The notes under the pieces were generated by a model. The model did no database searches. It saw only the letters and a list, made by a program, of their open reading frames with translations, and was not told where the DNA came from. This document shows positions 33,710 to 44,674 of a stretch of 64,000 bases of DNA, one piece after another. The stretch's first letter is position 1, and each line of letters opens with the position of its first letter. Source of the DNA: Neonectria sp. B-13 (lineage: Eukaryota; Ascomycota; Sordariomycetes; Hypocreales; Nectriaceae); assembly GCA_002682825.1 (NCBI GenBank), contig NOKP01000004.1:17711-81710 (forward strand). The letters are read 5' to 3'. Made by a program: the position numbers and the translations under genes.

Positions 33710-33880
33710 ATTCATACACGGGCGGGGAAGGAGGAAGAAGGGCAAAGAATTCTTTTTCTTTTTTTTGTATTTGCCTCTAACGGGGTGTACTCTACCCAGT
33801 CACCCAGTAGACCTTTGCAGCTCTGGTAGCTACCAACCTATCTTTGTTTCTAAATAGTCGGCCTTCTGTAAACGAACCCT

Positions 33881-34207
33881 TCACTCTGATGACAATTCCA
33901 AGTTTGGATCTTCGATTTGTTGCCAGCCTTTGTGAAAGGCGATGACAGCTAGTTGCAGTCGATCGATCACACATTCTACTTCCTCATGAAGGTACTCTCC
34001 GAGTTTTCGAACTTCCTGGAGGTAGGCCACTTCTGCACGAAGCCGTCCGATCTCTCGTGTTCTTTCCACAATGATTTCCTGCGGTGATTGATTTGTTGAT
34101 GCCTTGCTGGCCTCGAGGTTGGCGCGGGCTGCATCGAGCGAGACAGATTCTCCGTTTGCCTCGGCTATCTCCCAGTCAATGGGGCGTGGGCTGGCAGGGC
34201 GATCCAT
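33881..34207 (-). CDS. small coiled-coil protein, 108 aa
   Basis: An ATG at 34207 opens a single exon. Residues 40-90 (VERTREIGRLRAEVAYLQEV, GEYLHEEVECVIDRLQLAV) have heptad-spaced Leu/Val/Ile among charged residues. No named family was recognised. The upstream region shared with the 34646 gene contains five tandem copies of the 23-bp element. Confidence 0.55.
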   Translation of the reverse strand: MDRPASPRPIDWEIAEANGESVSLDAARANLEASKASTNQSPQEIIVERTREIGRLRAEVAYLQEVRKLGEYLHEEVECVIDRLQLAVIAFHKGWQQIEDPNLELSSE

Positions 34208-34380
34208 GTTGGTACGCGAAAGATGTTGAGCTGCTTGTAGGAGGCTCGTTTGAATTGCTTGAACAAGCTCTCCCAGCGATTCAGCGCAGTTCGTCCTATT
34301 CGTAAGAAGTCGTCTGTCTGGCTGGTCCCGTGATTAAGCAGCCCAGAACCAGCAGCTGTCATGATGACGTTTTTGACCTA

Positions 34381-34490
34381 CCGGGGTGCACGTTCCTGAC
34401 CTGCCAGAGTGCACGTTCCTGGCCTGCCAGGGTGCACGTTTCTGACCTGCCAGGGTGCACATTTCTGACCTACCAGGGTGCACATTTCAA
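34381..34490. repeat. five tandem 23-bp repeats in a divergent promoter
   Basis: Copies start at 34381, 34404, 34427, 34450 and 34473, an exact 23-bp period. Each contains CC(A/G)GG(G)TGCAC(G/A)TT(T/C)C, a tandem form of the recurrent G-rich element. It lies about 175 bp from the start at 34207 and about 155 bp from the start at 34646. Confidence 0.85.
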
Positions 34491-34645
34491 CCCTACGCCA
34501 GGTGGATGATGCTTTGACTTGAACCGCGGTCCCTCCATTCACTTGTCCATAGACAAAATGGGACATATATCCAGCCTGCCTTTCAAGTTCACTCACTTCT
34601 CAAAATCACAGAACCCCGGTCCATTACCTACTTCATCGCTATATC

Positions 34646-35157
34646 ATGGCACTATCTGATCAGCGTGAGTCTATTTCCTGTCATTTCTCGACATACCCGG
34701 CTTGAATGTAACTGTCCCGATAGCAGATGGCTTGCCGGGCAGACGGGGGGTCATGGGCCTCGTCCTACGGTTCTACGAGACCTTTGATGTCCTAGCAGCC
34801 CTACCAGCGGTTATTGCCTCAGCGGTCATGGCATTTGACGGGCTTCAGGACGATCAGAAGACAGTCTTCAGTCACCTGGCCATAGGATTGCTGGGTGGTT
34901 CCATCGTAACAAGCGGAATTGCCCTAGCTCTCAACAAGATGGTCCTTTTCAAGTTTGGAGGCCATCAACACCTGATTCAGAGCGAGCTATTGACTCCGGG
35001 CGGACTGGTCGACATGAGCATTGTTGAGTTACTCGGTGGATTGATATTCTGGTCCGTCGATAGATATCCCGCTTGGGTTACTTTGTTGATTGGCATTGAG
35101 ACTCTTGTACTATTGCTTGGCACAATGGCTTTATTTTCGAAGGACGGAGATGAATAA
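34646..35157 (+). CDS. small membrane protein, 150 aa
   Basis: Exon 1 is only 19 nt (34646-34664, MALSDQ). An intron at 34665-34723 (GTGAGT to ATAG) leads into exon 2 at 34724-35157. Three to four hydrophobic helices are evident: FDVLAALPAVIASAVMAF, HLAIGLLGGSIVTSGIALAL, IVELLGGLIFWSV and VTLLIGIETLVLLLGTMALF. The C-terminus is short and acidic. No family was recognised. The first exon was chosen because it gives an ATG and a consensus donor in frame. Confidence 0.55.
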
Positions 35158-35524
35158 GGCGCAGGATGACCAAGCTCCGGTGGATAAGTAGGCCGTCTTT
35201 GATGCCTCGCTACCTTCTTGTCTTTGTTTTCTTTTCCTTCCTTGATATTGGATCTAGAGAAACCCAGATTGTCGAAACGCAGCTCTAAATTGTCATTACC
35301 AATCCGACCTGTACATCAAAGTTTGAATATAAGTGTGCTTGCTACCTTATGATTTGCGAGGCTTTCGTGGTAGTTTCCAGTCTCGGTAACCCATCCTTCG
35401 CCCGATAATCAAAGAAACAACGAGTTTGACCTTTAAACACTACGGCGGGAAAGCTCTATGACAATGACAGAGGCGCTCAGAGGTTATACCATGTTCAGGG
35501 CATGATTGCTATAAATTTAAAAAG
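35158..35524. other. intergenic between convergent genes
   Basis: T-rich pyrimidine tract near 35215-35245 and AT-rich 35500-35525; no gene or repeat recognised. Confidence 0.5.
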
Positions 35525-36501
35525 TCATGTCCTGTTATGATATGCACTAATGAGCGTAAAATGAACCAGCCACACGAGCTCCTCTTTCTTTCTCTTCTGC
35601 CAAAATGAGTGACCGGCCAGCTCCTTAAGGCTAGGTTGAGAGCCCGCCAAGGTGAACATCTCAACGGCTTCAACAGACCACCGTTTGAAGTTTGACAAAC
35701 CCAACGTGGCGTCCGGCTTTCTGTCTTTGTCCATCAACATCATCACCAACCTAGAGAAGGAGTCAAGAAACTTATTGATGTCTCCGCCTTGTTCGCAGAG
35801 CTCGATGTTGCCGATCTTGACCTCACCAGCCAAGTTGATCAGGATTCCGTCGCAGGAAACATTCTCATGGACCAGCCCATTACTTATGAGATATTCTGAC
35901 CCTGAGAGTACCTATTCGTACATAGTTAGCAGTCTGCTTCTGCAACCAGCAGCATGTGTGCTACCTGAAACAATATCGAGCTAAGCTGCGGCTCTGAGGG
36001 GTATTCCGGGGCCCGACAAACATGAAGCAGCGACGTCTCCATCATCTGCGAGACGAGAAAAAGGCTTTTGTCGGAATCGTAATAGATCTCAATGCTCCGG
36101 ACGATATTAGGGTGGCAGAGTTGGCGAATATTTTGGATTTGTTGTTCTCTCTGTTGTTCTCTCTTCGAACCCAGTATGGACCGAATCATGCAAAGCCGCT
36201 CATCATGGCTCTTATCGGTGCCCACTGCGAACAGACACCAATGTCGTACCTTGTATCGGTTGGTGTAATGACTCCAGGGTGATCCAGAGATAACCGGGAT
36301 CGGAGTGTCCGCATCGGTTCGCTTCACTGGTAAACGCTTGGTCGGTGGCTGCTTTTCGGGGTCCGATATCAGTCGTTTGCCGCGCCTCTCGGGCACGTTC
36401 TCCTCCGGTGTTTCTCGGTGTCTTTCAGTACGCGCACGTAGTCCCAGTGTTGTCGCCGCATCTTCATCGATGAACAGAGTGTGTCGATCTAGCCTTGACA
36501 T
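35525..36501 (-). CDS. protein kinase-like fold lacking catalytic residues (pseudokinase), 307 aa
   Basis: Exons 36501-35965 and 35911-35525 (donor GTAGCA, acceptor ATAG) give 307 residues. The N-terminal 75 residues are basic and polar, with nuclear-targeting-like RRGKR and KRLPVKR. The kinase-like core is recognisable from LCHPNIVRSIEIYYDSDKSLFLVSQMMETSL (helix C through hinge). In the catalytic loop HRD becomes HEN (residues 194-196), and the usual loop Lys and Asn are not in place. The DFG motif is replaced by GNI in VKIGNIEL. The VAIK lysine is not evident in ERLCMIRSIL. Known: such changes normally abolish phosphotransfer, leaving a binding or scaffold role. It is divergent from the DUF3723 gene. 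Confidence 0.65.
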
Positions 36502-36670
36502 CTTCCCTTGCTTTTACTTGATAGACCGAAAAGACGATCGAGGTTATGATGAATGATCGTGTGATGTTCAGAGTTGCCTCCCCGCAGCGTGCGAGATAAA
36601 GGAATAGAGGAGGAACAAGGGGGGTTGCTGAATTGGAGTACGAGGCCGAAACGGAAGCAGGTCTGGCACC

Positions 36671-36722
36671 CCGCACATGCATGCAGGTTCCGTATCCCGG
36701 CTTAGCAGAAATGCAACCCTGC
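36671..36722. promoter_or_regulatory. recurrent element copies between pseudokinase and DUF3723 genes
   Basis: GGCACCCCGC (about 36665-36674), GCATGCAGGTTCC (36679-36691, close to 10032-10044) and AGAAATGCAACCCTGC (36707-36722, reverse GCAGGGTTGCATTTCT) lie in the region shared by the divergent genes starting at 36501 and 36861. Confidence 0.45.
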
Positions 36723-36860
36723 ATGGTGCAGTCTCCGTACCAGTAGTCCGAGTTGGCCCTTCACACCTGCTCATCACATCAGTCTCCTCCATGCGCGCAT
36801 CTCGTCAAAGCGATACGAGCCTGTCACGACAGGATCATCACAACACACCCCACGAGGCCA

Positions 36861-39264
36861 ATGTTCACCGCACAGTCGAAAAGCGCTCGCCTTGATGTTC
36901 TAACCAAGGACACCTTGAAGGAACTTAAAAAAAAACACCAAGGCATTGTGAAGGTAAAAGTGGAAGACCTCGCCTTCGCGCCCGATGATTCATCCTGCGA
37001 CTGCAATGTCGATAAGAAAAAAGTCGCTCGGCTTAAGCGCATTTTTGAGACTGAAGGCTGCAACCGGGCCCAGCCTAATAATCGGATATTTGGAGAAATT
37101 CCTCGCGATGTTCTCCATAAAGCTTTGGAACTGTCGAATTTGAGCCCGGACGACCTTCGAAACAAGGAGCCATCCATGCTGTATCTTCCTCCGGGAGCTT
37201 ACATCCGATGCGCGAAAGGGCGAAGTCGTGCCAAAGCCATCCAGGACCTTGGACGGCTTGGACGCTGGTGGACTGTTGAGCTGTTCGCTGGTGAGCATCC
37301 AGTGCTCTGATTGACGCGTAATTGCTGATTTCGATGGAGAACTCAATCAAGAAACCTTCGACACTATCACTGAGAGCTACGTGAATGAAGGGAAGTTCTC
37401 AGATGGACATGTTTGCACCAAGATCGTCCAACATCGCTCTGACGACCCAACCGCGGAGACACGGTGGTGGGCCAGGCTCAGCAAGAGCAAAGCGGAAATC
37501 TTAAAGGGAATACTTAAGCACGCGTCACTGGCGCCTCCTCTACTAAAGGTGATCCTTAGTATGCCCGGTATGCGAGAAGGGATGGAGATTGGCACATGGC
37601 ATAAAATCATTGCAGCCAAATGCGACGAGGTACCCTGAGCACGCTGCTCCCCCACACGATGCAAGCTAACACATCAGTAGGAAATCGTCCGTTATTTGGA
37701 CTTCATTGCTGAAATATGGACCTACTTGATGGGGTCGAAAGAAGGACTGCAGTATGTGGACCCTGAAGCTGTCCGGGAGTTTCAATCGAGGGTTCCCGGC
37801 GTCTCTCGGAGGGATTACGCGCATCTTGCAACCGTGGTCATGAGTGGGGAGGCATTCAAAGGCATAAGCGATCCCTCAGAAAGAGAGAAGCTTATAGACC
37901 GAATGAAAGGCATCAAGTATCTCATTCCGTCAATCCACACCTTGCAGAAGGACTTTAAATACCTCCGGCCTTGCACAGACACCTTAAAGCGACTCATCTA
38001 TGGCAGGAACAAGTTTCCTTTCACCGCCCAGACACTCGCATACGATGCCTTCTCTGATAAATCACCACTCGGCCCTGACTCTATCTTCATGGAGAAGATG
38101 AAACGACTGTATCTCTATATTATGCGAGACATGGTCGAACTAACGGGCCAGAGTCCCCTTCTCGAGGATAGCCAGGAAGCCCCCGAGAACTGCCATCGTC
38201 ACCAGAGAAGCTGGTATCAGCTGGCAAGGCGAGCTCATGACCTTGGATTTCGTTCGGCTGAGATTACTCGCCTGCTATCGGAGAACCCAGACCACCAAGT
38301 AGCGCTGAGAGCATTACACGACGCACGCCCCCCGTCTGAATACGACTATGACGACTCACAGTTGCAGAACCTTCTGAGTTGCATAGCTCGAGAGTTCTCG
38401 AAGGCTAAAGAGAAACCTCACCAGGGGCATGTCGTCTCTTTCACAACTACAGGCGCTGGTGAGCCGATTGGTCGACGTTGCGGCCGCCAATACTCAGGTG
38501 CCTACGCCCGCGATAGATGGCTGTTCAAATTATCCGAGTTCTCGCAGCCGACAGCAGAATCTTCGGACATCACGTCGTTGTTTGTTCGGAAATCAGTATT
38601 CCATGCATTCTGGCAACTTGATGAGGCTGAAGATGATTCAATGTCAGATACTTCCCCATCCCGAACGCCTCCTCCGACTTTCCCAGATTCATTCATCCAG
38701 CATCAGCCGACTCAAGGCAATAGGAATTTTGCGCAGCAAGAAATCCCAGCCCAAGAGGAACCAACGGATCGACCGCAAGAGCGACAACGAGGCAGTTTGT
38801 GGCAGGAGCAACCAGACGAGCTGATGGAGGTAGAACACCACTCTACAATCCCGCTGGAGACTACAATGGGGCAGCCGCAAGAAGGGCAGCTACAGCAACT
38901 ACAGCAGAATACAAATCAGCAATTGATTAGCCACACAGAGCCAGCAACAGATGAGGGGACCGTAGAATCAATGCAGCTTGGGTCCGGCTTTGAATTTGTT
39001 GAACCTAGGGCAGGTCAAGCGCCGATGCGGATTTCCTTATGGAACCAGTCTGAATGGCAGACAATGGGCTTATATAGGCGGCAGCTTGTTGAGGAAGAAA
39101 TCAATAAGCTAGAGCAACAATACGGCGAACTTCTACTCCTGCACCCAGAGTGTGGCAGAGTGCTTTGCAAACGAGATATAGAAGACCTCAACGAAGAGGT
39201 CATTTGTGTCGCTAAGAAGGATGATAATATCCCAAGCCACGCTTACCCGGCCTGTGAGATTTAA
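36861..39264 (+). CDS. DUF3723 family protein, 767 aa
   Basis: Three exons, 36861-37290, 37340-37629 and 37681-39264, with GTGAGC and GTACCC donors. The family hallmarks are present: LKRIFETEGCNRAQPNNRIF near residue 65, a GRSRAKAIQDL helix followed by RWWTVELF, then EGKFSDGHV and ETRWWARLS. The C-terminal 250 residues are Gln/Pro/Glu-rich and disordered. The last 60 residues contain a short coiled coil (LVEEEINKLEQQYGELL). Known: DUF3723 is a fungus-specific family of unknown biochemical role and one of the accessory families repeatedly carried by Starship giant transposons. Here it sits with PLP and FRE genes, as in those elements. Confidence 0.8.
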
Positions 39265-40155
39265 AGATTATTAGTTGTCTTATTAGTTAGGAAATAAACA
39301 AATCTTATCTCCGTTGATTGGGTCGAGACTCGGCCGCATCATGTAGAAATCTTCAGTGCCGACTCTGCCTCACGCACGGCCGAGGGAGGAGAAAGTCATG
39401 TGCCAGTTGCCATTATATATGAAATATGGTCCTTCCACACCACCTTTGCGTTTCGATTCACCCCTTATCCTTCCGTTCAGCCGAAGCTACTTTCCTGGTG
39501 GTCGATAGTCTGACCAAGCTCTTATATTACAGATCAACTTGGCCGTGAGGAACGCAACTCAGGGATAAAAGTGGTGCGGTGTACGCAGTGGACTGCGCAC
39601 AGCCATGGCATGGTAGGCGCTCCGCCGCAGCAAAGCTTTTCTGGCTATCCAGCCGTCTAATGGTGAGTTGAATAACTAGGGAAGGGCAAGCCCTGTAGTG
39701 CTGGTAGAGAGTGAGGTTGCGCTTCCGTATGTCGATTAGTTATGGTCCATGCATGTGTTACTTGGTGTTTTGGGGGTCATTGGAGAGCCAGGGGACGGGC
39801 TTCCCGAAGGTCTGTAAGACCATTAGCCAACATGGGATAAATAAATGTTCCTTAGAAGTACCCAAGTCCTAAGAAGTACCTTCCGGAGGCCTTCTGGGTG
39901 AAATCAGAATACAAGCCTATTCACCGCTTTCCAGGATACACTCACTTGTATCGTTTCTTGGTCCCCAAAGGGAGCTCTGTCGGCTTCACCAGCCACAGAG
40001 CAGTCGAGGTCATTCACTCAAGAGATTTGAGAATGGAGTAAGAGATAGATGAAAAAGATCGCAATCTTGCTATGTGCACAGGCTAGCTGCATAGTATCTT
40101 TCGCCAATCAGATGCGATGTCGGCGTCTTTGCTTGCCACGGCGCCTCTTCTTCAT
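39265..40155. other. intergenic, no gene recognised
   Basis: Only a short direct repeat around CCTTAGAAGTACC / CCTAAGAAGTACC near 39850-39885. No ORF of note. Convergent 3' ends flank it. Confidence 0.5.
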
Positions 40156-40914
40156 CTAACCTTCGGCGCTCAAGGCATTTATCCGAGCCTCCAACTCATC
40201 GTAAGTGATCTTCAACCTTCCGATCTGTGATTGATAATACTGGCAGCCATTCATAGCGTCACTGCGCTCCTTCTCAAGCTTCGCAGCAATAACCTCTTGC
40301 CTCCTTCTTTCTCCAATAGTACACTCTAGCTTGCAGGCTAGCTTGCAAATATCCTCTTCCCCGAGAGCCACCCGTTGCTTCAGGTACGAAACTTGAGCCC
40401 TCAACGTCGAGATTTCACTGCAGGCAGCTGCGACAGACTGCTTGAACGTTTTTATATGGCTTTCCTTCTCGCTGAGCCCCTTCTTATGCTCCTCAATCTC
40501 ATCACGATAGCAGTCGAGAATCAAGTCGGCCAGATCCCTCTGAAACTTCTCCTGCTCAAGTTTCCCATATAGCTCGGACTTTTCAGTTGAAACTCGCCCA
40601 ATCTCCCCTACCAGTCTGTTGTAGCTCGTCTGCTGGCGCTGAAGTTCCAAACGAATCTTGCTATTATCCAGCGATGCTTCTTCGAGTTGCTGTTTCAGGG
40701 ACTTTTGGCTTCTCCCGAGAGACTGGTTCTTACGAAGCATCTGGTTGAGGCGCCTCTTCAGCAGCTTGTATGCGGTTATGATACTCGCCGTGTAAGCATC
40801 GCTTGCCAAATTCAGACGAGTCACCGGCAGCGTATCATCGAGAGGCGTCTGCGGCAGGTTAGTCAATCATCCGTCAGCGTGGAAAACTGAAAGACGCACA
40901 TATGGCGCTGTCAT
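40156..40914 (-). CDS. coiled-coil protein, 235 aa
   Basis: A 15-nt first exon (40914-40900, MTAPY), an intron with GTGCGT donor, GACTAAC branch and CGCAG acceptor, then exon 40848-40156. From residue 35 to the C-terminus the protein is almost wholly heptad-patterned (LKRRLNQMLRKNQSLGRSQ, LRAQVSYLKQRVALGEED, LEARINALS), a long coiled coil with no globular domain. The recurrent element at 41035-41105 lies between this start and that of the J-domain gene. Confidence 0.65.
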
Positions 40915-41034
40915 GCTATTGGATTGACCTCACGGATGTTGGAAAGGAAGATTGAAGCTGAGCCTACTATTTCGACATTCTACATGCACGGGCTAAATAT
41001 TGGTTATCTGGGTGCCGAAATGTGACCGGGGGCT

Positions 41035-41105
41035 GAAACCAGACACCCCTGCGTGGAGGGGTGCTGCTTCTTGTGCATGGAGGGATTGGAATCAGATACC
41101 CCTGC
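41035..41105. promoter_or_regulatory. two well-matched copies of the recurrent element
   Basis: GAAACCAGACACCCCTGC (41035-41052) and GGAATCAGATACCCCTGC (41088-41105) are near-identical 18-mers 53 bp apart. They lie 115-185 bp upstream of the J-domain start and 120-190 bp upstream of the divergent coiled-coil gene. Confidence 0.6.
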
Positions 41106-41219
41106 TTGTAAGGGCCGAATCAACTACTATAGATAGAGAGAGAAAGGGGACTTAAAGGGGACAGTATGGTTTATTAAGAAGCGGTCATCAATCCACAGCC
41201 CATACTATTTCCCATCAAA

Positions 41220-43370
41220 ATGGCCACCGAGGAAGGTGGCACAAAGGCTCTGCCTTCGAGTTACCAATCACCCTCTGTAGAGCCTGACAACGATGGCGAT
41301 TTTCAAGGCCAGCATCATCGGGGATCAGCCTTCCGCGGAGTGCGATACGAAGACTACTTGGCGCCCGTCAAGGATGAGAACCTGAAAGCTTCATTTATCG
41401 AATCACGGGAAGCCGTTGTCAAATCATGGCTCGCTAATGAATTGCGAGATGCCAAAGAGTCAGATTTAGAATCCTCCTACCGAAAGAAGCTTAGCACGAA
41501 GCAACAAATCGCAAAGATCGTTACGGAAACCACCAAAAGGCAGATGCTAGGGAAAAATCCGTCGTTAACAGGGATCGAGGATTATGCCCGCATGGTTCTT
41601 GACTTCTACATCGAATATGCATTTGACGAAGTCATCAAGGCTGGAGAAGTTGCGGCACGGAAGAAGCGTGGGGAGATCAACCGGGTCTTGACCGCCATTG
41701 AAGACGAGGGAACTCATTATGATATTCTGGGGGTCCCTCGAGGTGCAGAGCGTCCCAAAATTATCGCGGCTAACAGGAGAGTCGCAAAACTGGTACATCC
41801 TGACAAGAACGATGATTCCGACGCCACCAAGTGCATGCAGGGTAGGCGATCTCTACAGTCCTCTCGTACTCGCTAACATGAATTCTCAGCTGTTGCTGTC
41901 GCATATGAAACATTGTACGATCCAGACAAGAGGAAGATCTACGATAGAAAGATCCAAGGCCAGAAGGTTAAGAAGGTTAAGAACACGATTGGGGAAGACT
42001 TTGCTCCGGGAGCTTACGGGGCAGACTCTGGCGATGAGCTCAGCGACGATGATAGCCCGATAGAGGTTCCCGATGTCCCCGATAACGTCAGAATAGTGCA
42101 TCAGAAACTCCGGCCACACATCGAATCATACTTTTCCAACCTTGAGGCCATAGACGAGAAAGTCCAGAAGGATATTAGAAAGAAGAACAAGAAGATCCAG
42201 GAATACAATCTGGTGGCGGGAAGAGACCCAGAGTGGTATCGAGTGCAACTTAGCGTGCTGCACCCCCTCAGAGAGCAGCAGCTAAGGTGCGTAAGGACTC
42301 GGGAGGAAAAGTCCGCTGGAGAGGCGAAAGAACAAGTCCGCATTCTGGAAGACCAGTATCGCAAGACCAGTGCCATGCCAATCCACCAGTGGCCCGAGAA
42401 TTGGTGGGGCTTTATCAGTAAGGCTATTGAGCAGAAATTCGACGAAATCAACAGAAACGAGGTGCATGACGAAGAGGACGCCATGAGCGATAAAGGATCC
42501 TCGGATTTGTCGATGGATATGTCGGTCTACAGTGATGACTCAGCTGAAGACATGTCTCTCAGTCTCGGAGATCAAGATCAGGTGTCGTTGGCACGACCAC
42601 TTCAGCCGCTTAAACCGGGCTATACCCTTCTTGGGGATAAGATACTGGGTTACCGGGTGTATAGCAGGCGGAACAAGACCACGGGCGACATGGTCCCATG
42701 GAGTTTCAAGTTCTTCATAGAGATGCCGAGTTCCTCACTATTCAAAGTCGTGTCAGGAACTGAGATCGGAGACCTGGCAGCTCAAGAGTATCACAACCTG
42801 CCGGAGAAGGAGAAGAACGACGTGGGCCAGTACCTCGACGAGACTCAGAAGCGCAACCCCCGGGATTTTTCCGCTATAACCAGAATCGGTTGGGTGGAGC
42901 CTCTCTATCCTTCAACGGATCGTTACGCAGAAACGTGGGTAGAAGTTGCTACGAAAGGCGATGCGGAGTCTCTTATCCTCAACAGATCGGCACTACGAAA
43001 CTGGTTGAACCAGGCTGACAAGCAGATTGACTCGTTTTGTTCCGAGAACAACATCATACCCCCGTGGGCTGACACTCAATACCCAGACCCTCGCAATTTT
43101 GTCAGATACATGGCACACGAGTACCCAGCACCAAGACGGCGAATGATCGAGAACTACCAGAGGAGGGCGGCGATTGGGGGCTCTAGCGGATCGTCAAGGC
43201 TTACAATCGAAGATCATCGGCACCGACCTAGAGTGGCACAGGATGATGGTCGCATTGGCCAGCTTACACTCACCCTCGAACATCTGACGAAATTGATGAT
43301 CGAAGACAGAAAAGACCGCCAGGAGGACCGCGAGATTTTAAAGAGGCTCCTTCCGTCCAATGCGGCGTGA
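41220..43370 (+). CDS. J-domain (DnaJ-like) protein with large uncharacterised C-terminus, 700 aa
   Basis: Exons 41220-41841 and 41890-43370 (donor GTAGGC, acceptor CTCAG). A helical N-terminal 160 residues precede a J domain at about 165-228: HYDILGVPRG, then KLVHPDKN with the diagnostic HPD at 193-195, and after the intron AYETLYDPDKRKIYD. The intron cuts the domain at helix III. A long charged helical region follows (VHQKLRPHIESYFSNLEAID), then an acidic Ser/Asp patch, a beta-rich segment (GYTLLGDKILGYRVYSR) and a C-terminal coiled coil. Known: J domains stimulate Hsp70 ATPase. The rest matches no family I can name, and the client is unknown. There is no signal peptide, so cytosolic or nuclear. 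Confidence 0.75.
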
Positions 43371-43832
43371 GAGCGGGATACAACTGATACATGGTAAAAT
43401 GGTAGATAGAAAGTTGAATAGGGCTGGCCCCTTGATTTACCACTGAGGTCACGTCCTGACGCAATAGATATTAACAAGGTTTCCTGCGCTTGAAGAGTTT
43501 CTGCCGAGAGTAGCGTCAGGATTCTAGTCTGATGTTCTGTTAGATGATCGTGACCGGCCCGCTACGACTCTGCTGCAAGAGCGAAGCTTGCTGGGCCATT
43601 GCTTGTCACTTTATGCCCCTCAACTTATAGCACGACAAGTTCCCCCATATCTGGTCCTGCACCGCACGTTCAATGCTAGTGAGATGTCGCCATTGACCAA
43701 TGGAAGCGTCACGAGATCACATCCGCTACTTTATATCAGATCACAGACGGCGCGGCATTGCAGAATTGGTATGAGTGTAACTGATTACAGAAAGCTATCT
43801 ACTTCCACTAGAGGGCAAGGTGTGTTTTCTCT
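43371..43832. other. intergenic between convergent genes
   Basis: Short ORFs only; nothing recognisable. Confidence 0.5.
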
Positions 43833-44285
43833 CTAGAGGAGACTATAGAAGCTCATCAACCCCAGGCTGAGAAGCGATGGCCAGACCAGCTGACGCAAAG
43901 ATTGGCCCTGAGAGACCATCGTGACGGTGTTTGACGGAGTCTCCGTGGCTCGGAATGACACGTTCGAGGGTAGGGGATTTGGGGTCGGGGTAACAGGGAC
44001 GGACTCAGAATTGAAAGGCATGTCCTCGACCGGAGTAGTCAGAGAGGTGAGTCCCGGGCCAGTAGTAGTTGATTCACATGCGGTTTTATTTCGCTCTGGC
44101 GCGTCCGTTGCTCTTGTCTCAGCTCCTCCAGTAGATTGACGAGCTGGAGGTGAGTCGAAATCAATCATGCCAGTGCCGACAAGAGTGCCGGCGTGGACCG
44201 TGAAATCGACAGCGTCCCGTTGGAAAATGTTGATGCACGTCGTGGGGGGTACCGCAACGGCGAAAAGAATCAAAAGGAACAACAT
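43833..44285 (-). CDS. secreted Ser/Thr-rich, probable GPI-anchored surface protein, 150 aa
   Basis: A signal peptide (MLFLLILFAVAVPPTTC) is followed by a Thr/Ser/Pro-rich body with N-glycosylation sequons (NKT, NVS). The C-terminal hydrophobic tail (LVWPSLLSLGLMSFYSLL) follows a small-residue region suitable for GPI attachment. This layout is typical of fungal cell-wall mannoproteins. A TATA-like CTTATAAG (44327-44334) lies 42-49 bp upstream of the ATG, and the recurrent element is 61 bp upstream, at 44346-44362. No named family was recognised. Confidence 0.6.
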   Translation of the reverse strand: MLFLLILFAVAVPPTTCINIFQRDAVDFTVHAGTLVGTGMIDFDSPPARQSTGGAETRATDAPERNKTACESTTTGPGLTSLTTPVEDMPFNSESVPVTPTPNPLPSNVSFRATETPSNTVTMVSQGQSLRQLVWPSLLSLGLMSFYSLL

Positions 44286-44345
44286 GACTGCGTGCAGAGT
44301 TGTTCGAATCCCGCAAGCCAGGCGAGCTTATAAGTATTACCGCGG

Positions 44346-44362
44346 GCAGGGGTGATGGTTTC
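44346..44362. promoter_or_regulatory. recurrent element, GCAGGGGTGATGGTTTC
   Basis: On the minus strand it reads GAAACCATCACCCCTGC, one base shorter than the 41035 copy. It is just upstream of the TATA-like box of the surface-protein gene. Confidence 0.55.
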
Positions 44363-44674
44363 GGATTTCAGATACCTTAGCATACGTAGATACCTGCAAG
44401 GTACTGGTTTTGGCCCCCCGATATGGCACCACTTAGACGAGACTCGTCACCTCGTTCGGGTCCGAAACCAGCTCCGAGTCTATTTGCATATCACGCCCCC
44501 TACGTCATAACCTATGAAAGAGCTGTGTCTTTTAGGTCTTAACTTGTTAGCGATTCAACTGCATTAATACCTAGATTAATATAACATTGGACTACGTGTG
44601 TCTGAAAGCAGACACCTATATGTGCAGGGTAAGCGGAGTATAGACCGACAAGGATATAATTACACCACAACATC

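Noticed and set aside
34381..34490. CRISPR array
   Set aside because: Contiguous 23-bp tandem repeats with no spacers; eukaryotic context.
34378..34596. 72-codon minus-strand ORF over the 23-bp array
   Set aside because: Most of it is translation of the tandem repeat in a divergent promoter.
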